From a virus, in IMG/VR virus record IMGVR_UViG_3300047157_000032, positions 1 to 39,241 of that record: 39,241 bases of DNA; one strand, 5' to 3'. This document shows, one piece after another, positions 19,160-28,676 of this stretch. The notes under the pieces were generated by a model that saw nothing but the letters and a program-made list of their open reading frames with translations, was not told where the DNA came from and made no database searches. Within the stretch, counting starts at the first letter, position 1, and the number at the start of each line of letters is the position of its first letter. A program made the position numbers and the translations under genes.

Positions 19160-20821
19160 ATGGCAGAAGAAAGTATGTTTGGTATTAGCAATATCTTTGA
19201 TGCAGCTACAACAGACAATGTAGGCATTAGAGATAGAGCATTAAAGGTAGCTCAGTTACAGCCGGGGCGTGCTTCTGTATATGGAGCAAGTCAAGCAGGA
19301 GGTATGCTTATGCAAAACCTCGCTGGTATGGCAGGTATGAAAACTGCACAACAAGAGAAGGCTGATGTTATAACTGGGATTATGAAGGAAACAAGCAATA
19401 TGGACCCTAACGACCCTAACACTGCTAGAACACTTGCTAATAAATTTATTCAAGCAGGATTTCCGCAGATAGGTCAGAAATTTATAGACAAAGCTAGGTC
19501 AATTCAATTAGATAATGATAAATTAGCTTTAGATGAAAGAACTGTAGCAGCTCGTGAATCAGACGCTGCTGTTAATGTCGCTTCTCAAGAGCAAAGCGAG
19601 TATGAATTTGACAAGACTCACTCACTAGAAGGCTCCAAGTTTGAAAACTTAATCTATCAACAAGACCGTGACTTTGGTTTAAGAGCTACTGAGCAAGAAA
19701 GACTTCAAGCTAAAGATAATTATGCTCAAGTACAAGATGGTATTCTTAATGAACTTAGAAAAGGTGAGCTTGATATATCTAAAGCACGCTCAGCACTAGA
19801 ACGAAACGATTTAGAATGGAGACAATCAAGAGTAAATGTTACTGACGCACAATGGCAAAAAGATTATGACATTAAAAAACTTCTTGCTGATGCTGATGTT
19901 GCTCATAAGACAGAGCAGACTTTAGGTCTCGAAGGAAGTAGAGATTTAGTTGCAGCTCAAACAGAAGCACTTGAGTTAGAAACTGAGCTTAAGAATAGAA
20001 ACTTACAAATGCCTGCACAGGGTATGTATTTGTTACGACCAAATGAAGACGGTGGAAGTGATGTTCTTAAATATAACTTAGACACACAAACATATGAACC
20101 AGTTACAGATGCAGAAGGAATAGCTATTGGTCAACAAGAAGCTGAAGCTGAAGAGTATGGTATGTCTTCTAAAGAACAAAATGTTTATGATAACCTTTGG
20201 GATAAATACAAACAAGAATATCACACTGGTGGTAGTATGTTTGAAGAAGGAAATTGGGTAGAGGGTTATCCAGACTTTGAAGACTGGGCTAGAGATAATG
20301 CAGGTGAAGCAGGATATAATTTAGTTATTAAAGGTCAAGGTGGACTTAGAGGTGACTATATGAATAAACTTATGACAGAGCATAATAACAGTACAGAGTC
20401 TGGCAATAATGGAGATACTGTAGCTGTAGTTATACAGAAACCTGATGCTGTACAAGGAGAAGCAGAAAGTGATGTTGTGTTTGCTGAAGTTCCTTACCAA
20501 CAAATGGCAAGTGCTGAAGATATTTCTGTAAGCACTTTAAGAGAAAGACCTAAAGAAATTAATGGAGTAGCAAATAGTCTGACTAACGGTCAGTATATTA
20601 CACAGCTTGTTCAAGAAGGAAGAGAACCAGAAGCTGTTCTTTATTTAGAATCTTTATCAAAAAATAAAAGCTCTACATTAGATACTAAAATGTCAGAGAT
20701 GGAAGGTATGCAAGGAACTTTAATTAAGTGGAGAGGAAGAGGTACGCCATCAGAAAAACTTATTAAAGAAAAACAGATGGTACAAAGAAACGGACAGTGG
20801 TTTATAAGAAAAGGAGTCTAA
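19160..20821 (+). CDS. Internal virion protein (ejection protein, gp15-like)
   Basis: This 553-residue protein follows its ribosome site AGGAG eight bases after the previous stop. It starts MFGISNIFDAATTDNVGIRD and the middle (residues 110-270) is a long charged helical domain (RESDAAVNVASQEQSEYEFD). The C-terminal part, GTLIKWRGRGTPSEKLIKEK and ending WFIRKGV, is compact. Length and place fit a middle-sized core protein. No enzymatic motif is visible. Confidence 0.6.
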   Translation: MAEESMFGISNIFDAATTDNVGIRDRALKVAQLQPGRASVYGASQAGGMLMQNLAGMAGMKTAQQEKADVITGIMKETSNMDPNDPNTARTLANKFIQAGFPQIGQKFIDKARSIQLDNDKLALDERTVAARESDAAVNVASQEQSEYEFDKTHSLEGSKFENLIYQQDRDFGLRATEQERLQAKDNYAQVQDGILNELRKGELDISKARSALERNDLEWRQSRVNVTDAQWQKDYDIKKLLADADVAHKTEQTLGLEGSRDLVAAQTEALELETELKNRNLQMPAQGMYLLRPNEDGGSDVLKYNLDTQTYEPVTDAEGIAIGQQEAEAEEYGMSSKEQNVYDNLWDKYKQEYHTGGSMFEEGNWVEGYPDFEDWARDNAGEAGYNLVIKGQGGLRGDYMNKLMTEHNNSTESGNNGDTVAVVIQKPDAVQGEAESDVVFAEVPYQQMASAEDISVSTLRERPKEINGVANSLTNGQYITQLVQEGREPEAVLYLESLSKNKSSTLDTKMSEMEGMQGTLIKWRGRGTPSEKLIKEKQMVQRNGQWFIRKGV

Positions 20822-23710
20822 ATGGCTATCTCAGATAGATTTAGTTACTTGGATACTAATAAAGAAGAAGATAAAAAAGATTCTGTAACTAACAACACAC
20901 AACCTTTACTTGGATATGAAGAAGAAACCTACGCAGACAAACTAGCTTTTGTTGCTCGTATGGGTATGTCTGATACTTGGAGAGGTGTCAAACAAATACT
21001 AGGCACTGATGAAGAGCAGATGGCTAGAGACCAAAAGAAACTAAATATGTATCTTCGAAACGAAACCTATGGTGGTTCTATGATGGCTGCCTATACTGCG
21101 GGTTTGTTTGGAGACCCTGTAGGATGGTTTATTCCCGGAATGAAAGCAAAGAATCTTGCGTCTGCTGCGAAAGCTGGAGCTATTGCAGGAGGACTTACTG
21201 CACCTCTAGGTTATGTAGATGAAGAAGAAGGTATGTCTCGTGTTAACAACACTCTTATAGGCATTGCAGGCGGAGGTACATTATCTCCTGCTCTATATAA
21301 GTTCAACAAAACTATAGCCCCTGCTATGAGCAAAGCCTACGGAGATGCGGGTGAAGCTATTAACAAAGGAATTATAGGTCAGAGTGTTAGAACTGTGGGT
21401 CGAGGTATAAAAGGCGGTAAAGATACTAAAAGAGGTAAAGTCTTTGATAACATTGGTGGATATGTAATAGAAAATTATGGTCTTCCTAAAGGTTTTGTTA
21501 CTGCTAAAGGCAACAGAAGACTTATGGAAAACAAATGGGCAGGAGATTTTAATGAGGTTCTTCAGAAATTTGAAAAGCTAACACCAGAACAAGACAGAGC
21601 TTTATATAAACTTATGACTGATGAAAAATTAGCTAAGTCTGAAATGGAGCTTATGACTCCAGATGTTAAAGCGTTAGGTAAAGAAGGAAGAGCTCTTGTT
21701 AATACTTTAGGAAAACAACTAGTAGACTTAGGTCTTCTAGATAAAGATGTATTTAAGGCTAACAAAAAGAAATATTTATATCGTTCATACGAAAAGACAG
21801 CAGACCCTAGAAAGAAAAGAATAGTTAGAGACGAGAACAATGTAGGCGTTATTGCTTCAGAGTTTGTTAGGAGAGGTAGAGACAAAACTTTTAGACCCCG
21901 TAAAGGACAGAGTATATCTGCTAGAATAAAAGAAGAAGAAGCTAACGGTTATAGATTAATATCAAAAGCAAAAGGTGGTAAGTCAGTTCTTATGAACAAA
22001 GACTATAGCCCAGAAGAAAGAGCAAAAATGGGAGAGATTATAAGCTCTACATTTGCTATGGCTAAGACAGGTAAACTAATGTCTAACGATGTAGCTACTT
22101 TTAAATTTTATGATGATGTAGCTAAGATGGGGGATGATGTTGTTGTTCCTAAAAACACAGCACCAGAAAACATACCTGAAGGGTTTAAACAAATACCAAA
22201 AGATTTTGTTAGAGTAGGAAAGAAAGGCACTAAAGTTCGAGAGTTTGGTAATCTGTCTGGAAGATGGGTCTCTCCAGAAGTACATAGAGATTTAGTTTGG
22301 GCTAACAGAATGAAGAAGTATCGTCAAGGTCGCGGAGGTCTTGGTGGATTTGGTCAGCTACATCATAAAGCATTGCAGTATTGGAAGAGGACTAAGACAT
22401 CTCTTAACCCAGTAGTACATATGAATAACATAATGTCTAATGTAGTATTGTATGATTTAGTAGACGGAAGTTATAAACACTTAGGTTCTGCGGGCAAAGA
22501 TTTTTATAAAGCGTTTGGTCCGGGAACAAAGTTTAAGAGTGATGACTTTAAAATGGCTGAAAAGCTAGGTGTCTTTAACGCTGATATGATGAAGAGAGAG
22601 CTTACTGATTTTGAGATTGATACCTATACTAGATATATGAAGATAGGGAAACAACAAGACGATAAGCTGTTAGATAATATGTGGGAGAGCACAAAGAAAC
22701 ACGCAGGTAAAACTCCACTAGATAAATTATATAGTGCAGAAGATGGTGTCTTTCGTTTAGCTTTATTCAAAGACCACTTAGCAAAAAATGTAAGAGAAGG
22801 ACTAACACCTACTGATGACCAGTATGCAGAAGCTGCGACATTTGCTCGCAAGTATATGCTTGACTATGAGATTGACGCACCTGCAGTAGAGCTTATGCGT
22901 GAAACTGCTATGCCATTTATCTCTTATACATATAGAGCTGCACCTATCGTAGCAGAAACTGTAGTTAAGAGACCTTGGAAGATAGCTAAATGGGGTCTAA
23001 TCTTGAATGCTGCTAACGATTTAGCTGCGGACGATGAGGAGTATAGGACAGAAAGAAAGAGACAAGATGAGCTAAATATGGGCTTCGATGTTTTAGGAAT
23101 TCCTGGAGCTAATACATTAATTAAATTACCTAATGAGAAGTATTTAGATGTCTCTAGATGGATACCTGCAGGTGATGTACTTAGTACAGAAACTCAAGGC
23201 TTTGGTGTGCCGGGTCTTCCTGCTCCACTACAGCCATCAGGAGGTGCTCTTGGTGGTATAGCTAAAGCAGTCACAGGCTTTGATACCTTCACTAAACAAA
23301 TGGTTCCCGGTGTAGGTTCTGGAGTTATGGAAGATGAGTTTAAAGCTAGAGGAACTATAATAGGTAAAGAGTTCTTGCCTTTCTGGAATCAAGGATGGAA
23401 CATATGGGACTCTTATCAAGCTAATGGTAAGAGACATCCAACTAAAGATGATAGAACATTGAACGAATCTTTGCTCGGAGCTATAGGTATTAAAGTTAAA
23501 ACCTATGATGAAAAGAAAATGAAAATGCGTGTTGGTTATAAGTATCAAAACAGAATAGATTCTTTAACTAAAAAGTTAAGAAAGAAAGTTGCTGATAAAA
23601 AAGGTGGTAGAGTTAAAGATGATTCTTATAATGCAGAGGTAAAACGAATGCAGTCAGAGCTAAAGAGAATATCTAAAGAAGCTAAAGAAGCACTAAGGAA
23701 AGCACAATAA
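20822..23710 (+). CDS. Largest internal virion protein (gp16-like ejection protein)
   Basis: This 962-residue protein starts on the base after the previous stop and is the longest clean frame in the window. It has a glycine/alanine-rich hydrophobic stretch near residues 75-135 (MMAAYTAGLFGDPVGWFIPG), and a central domain with QYWKRTKTSLNPVVHMNNIM (about 520-540) that recurs in large phage internal proteins. The C-terminus is very basic and helical (RIDSLTKKLRKKVADKKGGR). No lytic transglycosylase motif was seen, unlike T7 gp16. A genome-ejection role is inferred from size and position. Confidence 0.6.
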   Translation: MAISDRFSYLDTNKEEDKKDSVTNNTQPLLGYEEETYADKLAFVARMGMSDTWRGVKQILGTDEEQMARDQKKLNMYLRNETYGGSMMAAYTAGLFGDPVGWFIPGMKAKNLASAAKAGAIAGGLTAPLGYVDEEEGMSRVNNTLIGIAGGGTLSPALYKFNKTIAPAMSKAYGDAGEAINKGIIGQSVRTVGRGIKGGKDTKRGKVFDNIGGYVIENYGLPKGFVTAKGNRRLMENKWAGDFNEVLQKFEKLTPEQDRALYKLMTDEKLAKSEMELMTPDVKALGKEGRALVNTLGKQLVDLGLLDKDVFKANKKKYLYRSYEKTADPRKKRIVRDENNVGVIASEFVRRGRDKTFRPRKGQSISARIKEEEANGYRLISKAKGGKSVLMNKDYSPEERAKMGEIISSTFAMAKTGKLMSNDVATFKFYDDVAKMGDDVVVPKNTAPENIPEGFKQIPKDFVRVGKKGTKVREFGNLSGRWVSPEVHRDLVWANRMKKYRQGRGGLGGFGQLHHKALQYWKRTKTSLNPVVHMNNIMSNVVLYDLVDGSYKHLGSAGKDFYKAFGPGTKFKSDDFKMAEKLGVFNADMMKRELTDFEIDTYTRYMKIGKQQDDKLLDNMWESTKKHAGKTPLDKLYSAEDGVFRLALFKDHLAKNVREGLTPTDDQYAEAATFARKYMLDYEIDAPAVELMRETAMPFISYTYRAAPIVAETVVKRPWKIAKWGLILNAANDLAADDEEYRTERKRQDELNMGFDVLGIPGANTLIKLPNEKYLDVSRWIPAGDVLSTETQGFGVPGLPAPLQPSGGALGGIAKAVTGFDTFTKQMVPGVGSGVMEDEFKARGTIIGKEFLPFWNQGWNIWDSYQANGKRHPTKDDRTLNESLLGAIGIKVKTYDEKKMKMRVGYKYQNRIDSLTKKLRKKVADKKGGRVKDDSYNAEVKRMQSELKRISKEAKEALRKAQ

Positions 23711-25257
23711 TGGGAGTTGTAAGTAACATACTTAATGTACTTGATGCACCTTCTAATGCAGTACAGGGGTTACTGACTGGTGGTCTCGATGATGCTTGGA
23801 GAGGGCTGACTCAACAACAAGACTACGACTTAGAAGAGCTATACTCTGATGAGTTTAGGAAGAATAATCCTAAGACTGCTTACATAAGCTCTGCTGTAGC
23901 TAATGCAGTATTAGACCCTTTGAATTTAATAGGTGTCGGTCTGTTAACTAAAGGTGTTAAGGGTGCTAAAGCAGGTATAGAAGCAGGAGCCAATGTAGCT
24001 AAAGGAGCAAAGAAGGGTTCGTTTATTTCTTCTGTTCCTAACTACATACAAGGAAACTATGGTCCGACAGAACAGACTCTCGCCACAGCAAAGAAAATGA
24101 GTGATGGTTTGTTTAGTGACACAATGAAGTTTACTACACCAAAGCAAGTTGAAATGTTAAACAGAGGAACAGAAGCATTAATCCCTGCTTATATGGCTAG
24201 TAAGAAAGCAGGTGGATTTCTTAAGACAGGTGCGTTAGGTGCTAAGAACATAATAAGAAATTCTATAGACCCAGAAGCAAGGGCTCTATATAGAAGTGAA
24301 AAGATAAACAAAGGGTTACTAGAGACTGGTCAGTTGTCAAACAAAGGAGACCCTAATGTAGACCAAATGCACAAGGCTTTTTATAATATGCACATAGCAG
24401 TACAGTCTGGTGCTGTAGGTTCTAAGCAAGCACTGTCTGACTTTAGTAAAAGATTTGGATACAAAGGATATGAAGACTTTAAAGTAGGTTCATATCATAA
24501 GGCATCTAAAGGACACCACAAAGGAAACACTCCTGCAAGTAAGGCAGAAGCTAACGCAATAGAGACTATGGCTATGGGTGCTTGGAAGAATAGAAAAGGA
24601 GTAACAGCACTAGCAGACAGTAACACAAAGATGTTTCTTAAGAGACCCGCAAGCACTAAGACTGGTAATCACTGGAATGATTTAATTACTTCTAATCAAA
24701 TGAATGATTTAGGTACTGCGTTTAAAGGTAAAGTCCCTACTGATTTAGATGAGTTTGCTAAACACTTAAGTAAACAAACATTTAGAAATAATAAAGGTGA
24801 TATATACAAGCCAAACTTTAAAGTAGATAAGGACACAGGTAATGTCTGGATGCAGTTTGGTAAGTCTGGTTCTTCTATAACAGAAGGAGGAGTTAATATG
24901 CTTGTAGGTATTAAGCCTAGTGGTAGGTTTGTGTCTGCTGTTAGCGACGAGCACAACTTCTTAGAAAAGATACCATTAATAGGAAGAGCAGTGGAGAGTA
25001 GTTTACCTAACAGAGTAGTAGCTATTACACCACCTATGATAGGAAACATTAAACGAGTTAAGAAGAGACAAGTAGGTAGAGATGTAGTGCCTGCAAAAGT
25101 AGTGCAGAGTAAGGTCCCTCCTGCTCAGTGGAAAGCTAGAATGGCGGACATTGAAAACACAAAAGCTAAAGCACCAGACCTAGCATATGAAAAAGGAATA
25201 CAAAACTATGCTTATGGTACTAGTGCTTTAGCGAGTGGTATGTTTACTAATGAGTAG
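23710..25257 (+). CDS. Last late-arm structural protein, 515 aa
   Basis: The start overlaps the previous stop by one base. Residues 1-60 resemble the preceding protein's start region (DAWRGLTQQQDYDLEELYSD compares with DTWRGVKQILGTDEEQ), hinting at a paralogous or partner protein. A glycine/alanine-rich hydrophobic part, VANAVLDPLNLIGVGLLTKG (about 63-82), follows, then a long basic C-terminal region. Function is unknown, probably a fourth internal virion protein. Its last 11 bases overlap the convergent nuclease gene. Confidence 0.55.
   Translation: MGVVSNILNVLDAPSNAVQGLLTGGLDDAWRGLTQQQDYDLEELYSDEFRKNNPKTAYISSAVANAVLDPLNLIGVGLLTKGVKGAKAGIEAGANVAKGAKKGSFISSVPNYIQGNYGPTEQTLATAKKMSDGLFSDTMKFTTPKQVEMLNRGTEALIPAYMASKKAGGFLKTGALGAKNIIRNSIDPEARALYRSEKINKGLLETGQLSNKGDPNVDQMHKAFYNMHIAVQSGAVGSKQALSDFSKRFGYKGYEDFKVGSYHKASKGHHKGNTPASKAEANAIETMAMGAWKNRKGVTALADSNTKMFLKRPASTKTGNHWNDLITSNQMNDLGTAFKGKVPTDLDEFAKHLSKQTFRNNKGDIYKPNFKVDKDTGNVWMQFGKSGSSITEGGVNMLVGIKPSGRFVSAVSDEHNFLEKIPLIGRAVESSLPNRVVAITPPMIGNIKRVKKRQVGRDVVPAKVVQSKVPPAQWKARMADIENTKAKAPDLAYEKGIQNYAYGTSALASGMFTNE
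25165..25232 (-). repeat. Nested inverted repeats at the convergent junction
   Basis: GCTAAAGCAC (25165-25174) pairs perfectly with GTGCTTTAGC (25223-25232), and inside it AGCATA (25182-25187) pairs with TATGCT (25207-25212). On the minus strand the structure is followed by CTTTTG. It could act as a terminator or mRNA 3' end for the leftward transcript, although it lies inside the last rightward gene. Confidence 0.4.
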
Positions 25258-25681
25258 TGTTCTCTTCAAAGGACATAAGGGCATCATCTATATGTAGATA
25301 GCCTACCTCTTTATCAATCCATTTACTCCCTTTGAACTCTGTTTTCTCTGGGAGTTTTTTTATGTGCCATTTAAAATCATAGCCTTCTTCTTCATCCTCT
25401 AAGTTAGCAGGGTCAAACACATACACAATGTGACTGTTAGTTTTATTAGGCATAGATACTGCATACCAAAACTCTAGCTTGTGTTCTCTTGCAAAGTTTC
25501 TGTTCCAGTCATACTTCATCTTCTCAATGAGAGTATCTGGGTAATGCTTATTCCTACACTTAATCTCTAACATAATACCGTTCTTCTCATCGAAGGCATC
25601 ATACCTAGAGAACTTATCGTCCATAGGTTTGAAGTTGTACGCTATACTGTTTAGTGCTTTTATAATTGTAGATTCATTCAC
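25247..25681 (-). CDS. PD-(D/E)XK-like nuclease, 144 aa
   Basis: The GTG start gives MNESTIIKALNSIAYNFKPM, then DDKFSRYDAFDEKNGIMLEI and KCRNKHYPDTL. The pair D28 (YDAFD) and E39-x-K41 (LEIKC) with the intervening strand fits a PD-(D/E)XK active site of the EIK type, as in small phage resolvases and restriction-like endonucleases. The rest is less charged, with two short beta segments. It is the last gene of the leftward arm. A role in DNA processing or host DNA degradation is plausible; the exact substrate is unknown. Confidence 0.6.
   Translation of the reverse strand: MNESTIIKALNSIAYNFKPMDDKFSRYDAFDEKNGIMLEIKCRNKHYPDTLIEKMKYDWNRNFAREHKLEFWYAVSMPNKTNSHIVYVFDPANLEDEEEGYDFKWHIKKLPEKTEFKGSKWIDKEVGYLHIDDALMSFEENTTH
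25325..25361 (+). terminator. Rightward intrinsic terminator at the end of the late arm
   Basis: ACTCCC (25325-25330) pairs perfectly with GGGAGT (25350-25355) and a seven-T run follows. It lies inside the opposing nuclease gene, about 70 bases beyond the last late gene, so it should stop rightward transcription before it invades the replication arm. Confidence 0.7.
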
Positions 25682-25831
25682 TTACTTTCTCCAGTCTGAT
25701 TTCCATAGTCGGGGGCTAAGTTTGTCACCGGTGACAGATTTCTTGTCACTAAGTAACTTCCTGTATAGCTTGGAAGTCCCATCCATACGGACGAGACCCC
25801 AAGTATTTTTAGGTGGTTTACTTTCCGCCAC
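25682..25831 (-). CDS. Small protein carrying the VTGDK palindrome, 49 aa
   Basis: A GTG start overlapping the end of the upstream gene gives VAESKPPKNTWGLVRMDGTS, then KLYRKLLSDKKSVTGDKLSP and a tryptophan-rich end RLWKSDWRK. The 12-bp palindrome (25724-25735) encodes SVTGD within it. The gene is below most length cut-offs, but tight overlap on both sides and sensible composition support it. Function unknown. Confidence 0.55.
   Translation of the reverse strand: MAESKPPKNTWGLVRMDGTSKLYRKLLSDKKSVTGDKLSPRLWKSDWRK
25724..25735. repeat. Palindrome GTCACCGGTGAC, copy 2 (49-aa gene)
   Basis: Exact copy; the AAA-flanked side reads on the minus strand and the coding frame gives V-T-G-D-K. Confidence 0.9.
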
Positions 25832-26057
25832 TCGTTATATCTTTGTCGAGTAGTTTCCAGATGATACCGGCTGCGATTATTCCTGCAAGTCCTGCATTAC
25901 CAAGTGTCCATACTATATCTAGTATCGAACCAATAACATTACCAGTTAGGAATGCTACCTTCTGACCAAAGATAATCTGTAGTACAATTGATAAGCTAAT
26001 TAGTTTGATACCTACATCTATCGCACCATCAGCACCGTTCTTTATTTTCTCTAACAT
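25818..26057 (-). CDS. Small two-helix membrane protein, 79 aa
   Basis: The protein starts MLEKIKNGADGAIDVGIKLI after AGGAG. Two hydrophobic helices are visible: about residues 18-42 (GIKLISLSIVLQIIFGQKVA) and 48-68 (NAGLAGIIAAGIIWKLL), with a short charged end. It could be a holin, antiholin or other membrane protein. It is flanked by a tiny membrane protein and a 49-aa protein in one run. Confidence 0.6.
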   Translation of the reverse strand: MLEKIKNGADGAIDVGIKLISLSIVLQIIFGQKVAFLTGNVIGSILDIVWTLGNAGLAGIIAAGIIWKLLDKDITSGGK

Positions 26058-26091
26058 ATTTTACTCCTTTATTTATTTGTAAAACAATCGG

Positions 26092-26205
26092 CTAAACAAG
26101 CCACCCCTTTCTAAGAGCATCTAGGAACATAACAATGTACACTAGACAACCCGCAGAAACTCCCGCTATTAGTAGCATAATTAAATCTCTAACTTTATAA
26201 ATCAT
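26092..26205 (-). CDS. Tiny membrane protein, 37 aa
   Basis: MIYKVRDLIMLLIAGVSAGC and LVYIVMFLDALRKGWLV make one membrane-spanning helix with a positive start and end. It overlaps the end of the lipoprotein gene, so the two are probably co-translated. It may be a small regulator or holin-like partner. Confidence 0.55.
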   Translation of the reverse strand: MIYKVRDLIMLLIAGVSAGCLVYIVMFLDALRKGWLV

Positions 26206-26350
26206 ATTTCCATCCTATACATAATTTAGAATCTTTAGGCTGACAAACTAGCTGACCTGCTTTAACAGAATCTGGTGCTGTTTGTGAGCATCCTGTAATT
26301 GATATAACAATTGCTTGTAATACTATAATAAGTAGAACTGTTTGTATCAT
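26195..26350 (-). CDS. Small lipoprotein (possible outer spanin), 51 aa
   Basis: The start overlaps the RNR stop (ATGA). A hydrophobic signal MIQTVLLIIVLQAIVISITG ends at a lipobox with C21 (SITGC). About 30 residues follow, with two more cysteines (VCQPKDSKLC) and KYDL at the end. Small lipoproteins with this plan can be outer spanins of the Rz1 type; a matching inner spanin was not clearly found, unless one of the neighbouring small membrane proteins serves. The lipoprotein call is firm, the spanin idea is inference. Confidence 0.6.
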   Translation of the reverse strand: MIQTVLLIIVLQAIVISITGCSQTAPDSVKAGQLVCQPKDSKLCIGWKYDL

Positions 26351-28313
26351 TCGACATCCCTCTCTTCCTCAACGAGGTCGACAAGTTCACACACACTACC
26401 AGTACAGGCTAGTGTCTTAGTTCCTACTGTCATATCTGTAAGCTCATACTCGCTAATCAAATCCCAGTCTACTGCTTTAGGCATCTTCTTAGCTAGAGCA
26501 TCGTGTGTCTTCTTATCACACTCCTCATATGGTGCTTGTTGATATGTGTGGTCTGAGTGAGGTAGGAAACTAACACCTGATACTTCATCAAAGTGTTTGT
26601 ATACCCACGCACCTACTTCCATCCACTCGTGTTCTCTCACACTAACAGTAACACTAGGCTTGTGCTCACAGTAGTATCTTTGATACATAAGCCACAGCTC
26701 TAGTTGTTCGATAGCACTCCTCTCGTTCCTAGTTACTGCACCTTTAGGAGCTTTCATAGGGAAAGAGAATACTTTAACACTGTTAGGTTTCATTACATCA
26801 GGTTCAGCAGGTATGCCTTGGTCTTCCATTAGCTGTGCTATTGGGTCTTTAGAATCTGCTCTAACCCTACGGATATAATAATCACTATGTCTAGTGTGTA
26901 TACCACTAGCACTATCAACTAACTGACTGACTGTACCACTAGGTTTAATAGCAGTAGTAGCAGTAGCTTGTTGAATGCCTAGTAGCTCTGACCATTCTTG
27001 TTAGTCTTAACAGATTCTTTTCTAAGGTCAGATAGAAAATCAGGCAGGCTACGCTTACCATAGTATCCTCTACTATCATCATTACTATAATTCATAAAAG
27101 CATTATCCATAATACCAGTGAGTGATACACCTAGTAGGGCTTCCTCTTCTGTATTGTGTACCCACTTAGGTCTCAATCTCTTGAGGTTAGTAAGTGATGC
27201 TTGGAATGTACCAAGTATAGTAGCTAGTCTAACCTTACGGAGTATATCCTTTTGCGTGTCTTCCGCTCTCACTACAACCTCAGTAAGATTACAGAACTGT
27301 CCGTCTCTTAATATGATTTCACTACAAGGATTACAACCAAAGTCGTGGTCAGTATCTCTTCTACCTATAGATGCTACTTGTTTAATTGCGGCTTCTCTAT
27401 TAAAGATACCACGCTCACCAGACTTAGACTCATACAGTGATGTCCACTCCTTCATAAAGATACCAATGTCAGGCTTCTCTGTGTAGCATACACTGTTGTT
27501 ACTTAGTGCCATCTCTGGTGTATCAGACCACCACTGACCAGACTTAGCATTACGCATACGCTCATCAGTTAGATTAGATAAAGAGATTAGGGCACTTCGT
27601 CTAACACCACCCACTACAACTACCTCTGCTATCTTACACATCATACGGTGACACTCATAGCTAGTTAGCTTACGACCACCTGCTTCTTTAAAGATGTTAG
27701 TAGCAAAATGAAACAAGTCAAGCAAAGGCTCTGGTCCACTAGCCCTGCCACCAAAGGTAGCTAGTCTAGAACCTTTAGGTCTAACCTTAGAGAAGTCCCA
27801 CTTAGGCATCTCACCATCATAGAGATAAGTAATAAGTTTACGGAATGCAGACTGCCATCCTTCCTTGCTATCTTGTACTACAATAACATCATCTATATCT
27901 ACCATATCTGTAGGAACTTCAGGTAGTTTATTAACTGCTTGTCTCTCAACACTAAAGCCTACACCAGTACCGTGCATCAGAACGAATAGACATTCATCAA
28001 ATGCTTTCGGGTGGTCTACACTTAAGTAAGCACAGTTGTACCCTGCTATATTATTCTTAGCAAGAGCAGGACCTGCGGTCATAAGAGCTCTCATACTAGG
28101 CATAACTTCTAAGTTACATACTGCTTCCTCAAGTATCTTCCTAGTCTTAGGTACTAACTCTTGGTTTGTATTCTCTTTTAAATGTTGCTCCATAAAATCA
28201 AAGTATCGGGCAACGGTTTCTTTCCAAGTCTCTCTTCGTTTCTTCTCAGGTAGCCATCGTGCGTACCTGCTAAGTGCAATAAAGTTTTGGTAATCATTTG
28301 GTAATTGGTTCAT
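26347..28313 (-). CDS. nrdJ: Adenosylcobalamin-dependent ribonucleotide reductase (class II, monomeric type)
   Basis: The frame 28313-26979 and the C-terminal frame 26829-26347 are one gene of about 655 residues with a frame change near 27000. In Lactobacillus RTPR numbering the key residues are kept: C94 (GYNCAYL, C119), C330 (GCNPCSE, radical C408), E332 (E410) and C341 (FCNLTEV, C419). The C-terminal CTGSVC is the CxxxxC pair that re-reduces the active site. The enzyme makes deoxyribonucleotides for phage replication and needs B12, so the host must supply it. The start overlaps the upstream stop (ATGA). Confidence 0.9.
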
Positions 28314-28528
28314 TCATCCTCCATTGGGTCGATTTCAATGTTCAGCATCTTCTCTCCATCGTCATCTAAGTAAGTATTATATTTTAGTCTTCCGTTTCTG
28401 TGCATCTGAACAGCATCAGTTATACCTCTGTCATAACATTTAGTACCGTGTCTCCACAATAAGAATCCTCCTATTGTAAGCAACGCTACCATCAGTAAGA
28501 CAAAGTTTTCAGTTGGTATCATCAGCAT
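28310..28528 (-). CDS. Small single-helix membrane protein
   Basis: The longest frame begins at a TTG (28534), but ATG at 28528 sits seven bases after GGAG and is preferred. The product starts MLMIPTENFVLLMVALLTIG, one membrane helix, then WRHGTKCYDRGITDAVQMHR and an acidic end. It overlaps RNR by the ATGA junction and its upstream neighbour by about 20 bases. Function unknown. Confidence 0.5.
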   Translation of the reverse strand: MLMIPTENFVLLMVALLTIGGFLLWRHGTKCYDRGITDAVQMHRNGRLKYNTYLDDDGEKMLNIEIDPMEDE

Positions 28529-28676
28529 CGTCAAACTCCTCTCGTTTATCTATCAGTTTATCTTCGAACTCGTGCAAGATATCTTCCGTTGTTATGTCCA
28601 ATACCTCACACAGAGTACAAGGGTCTATGGCTTCATTGAACTATGCGTTCTTTAATTCATTTAATGTTAGAGCCAT
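28509..28676 (-). CDS. Small early protein with an in-frame stop (possible TAG read-through or error)
   Basis: The start codon at 28676 gives MALTLNELKNA, then an in-frame TAG (codon 12, near 28643-28641), then FNEAIDPCTLCEVLDITTED and HEFEDKLIDKREEFDD to a stop at 28509. The downstream part is coherent and matches a small phage protein with an ITTEDIL-EFEDKLI plan. A single-base error of a Tyr codon to TAG is the simplest explanation. It overlaps both neighbours. Confidence 0.5.
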
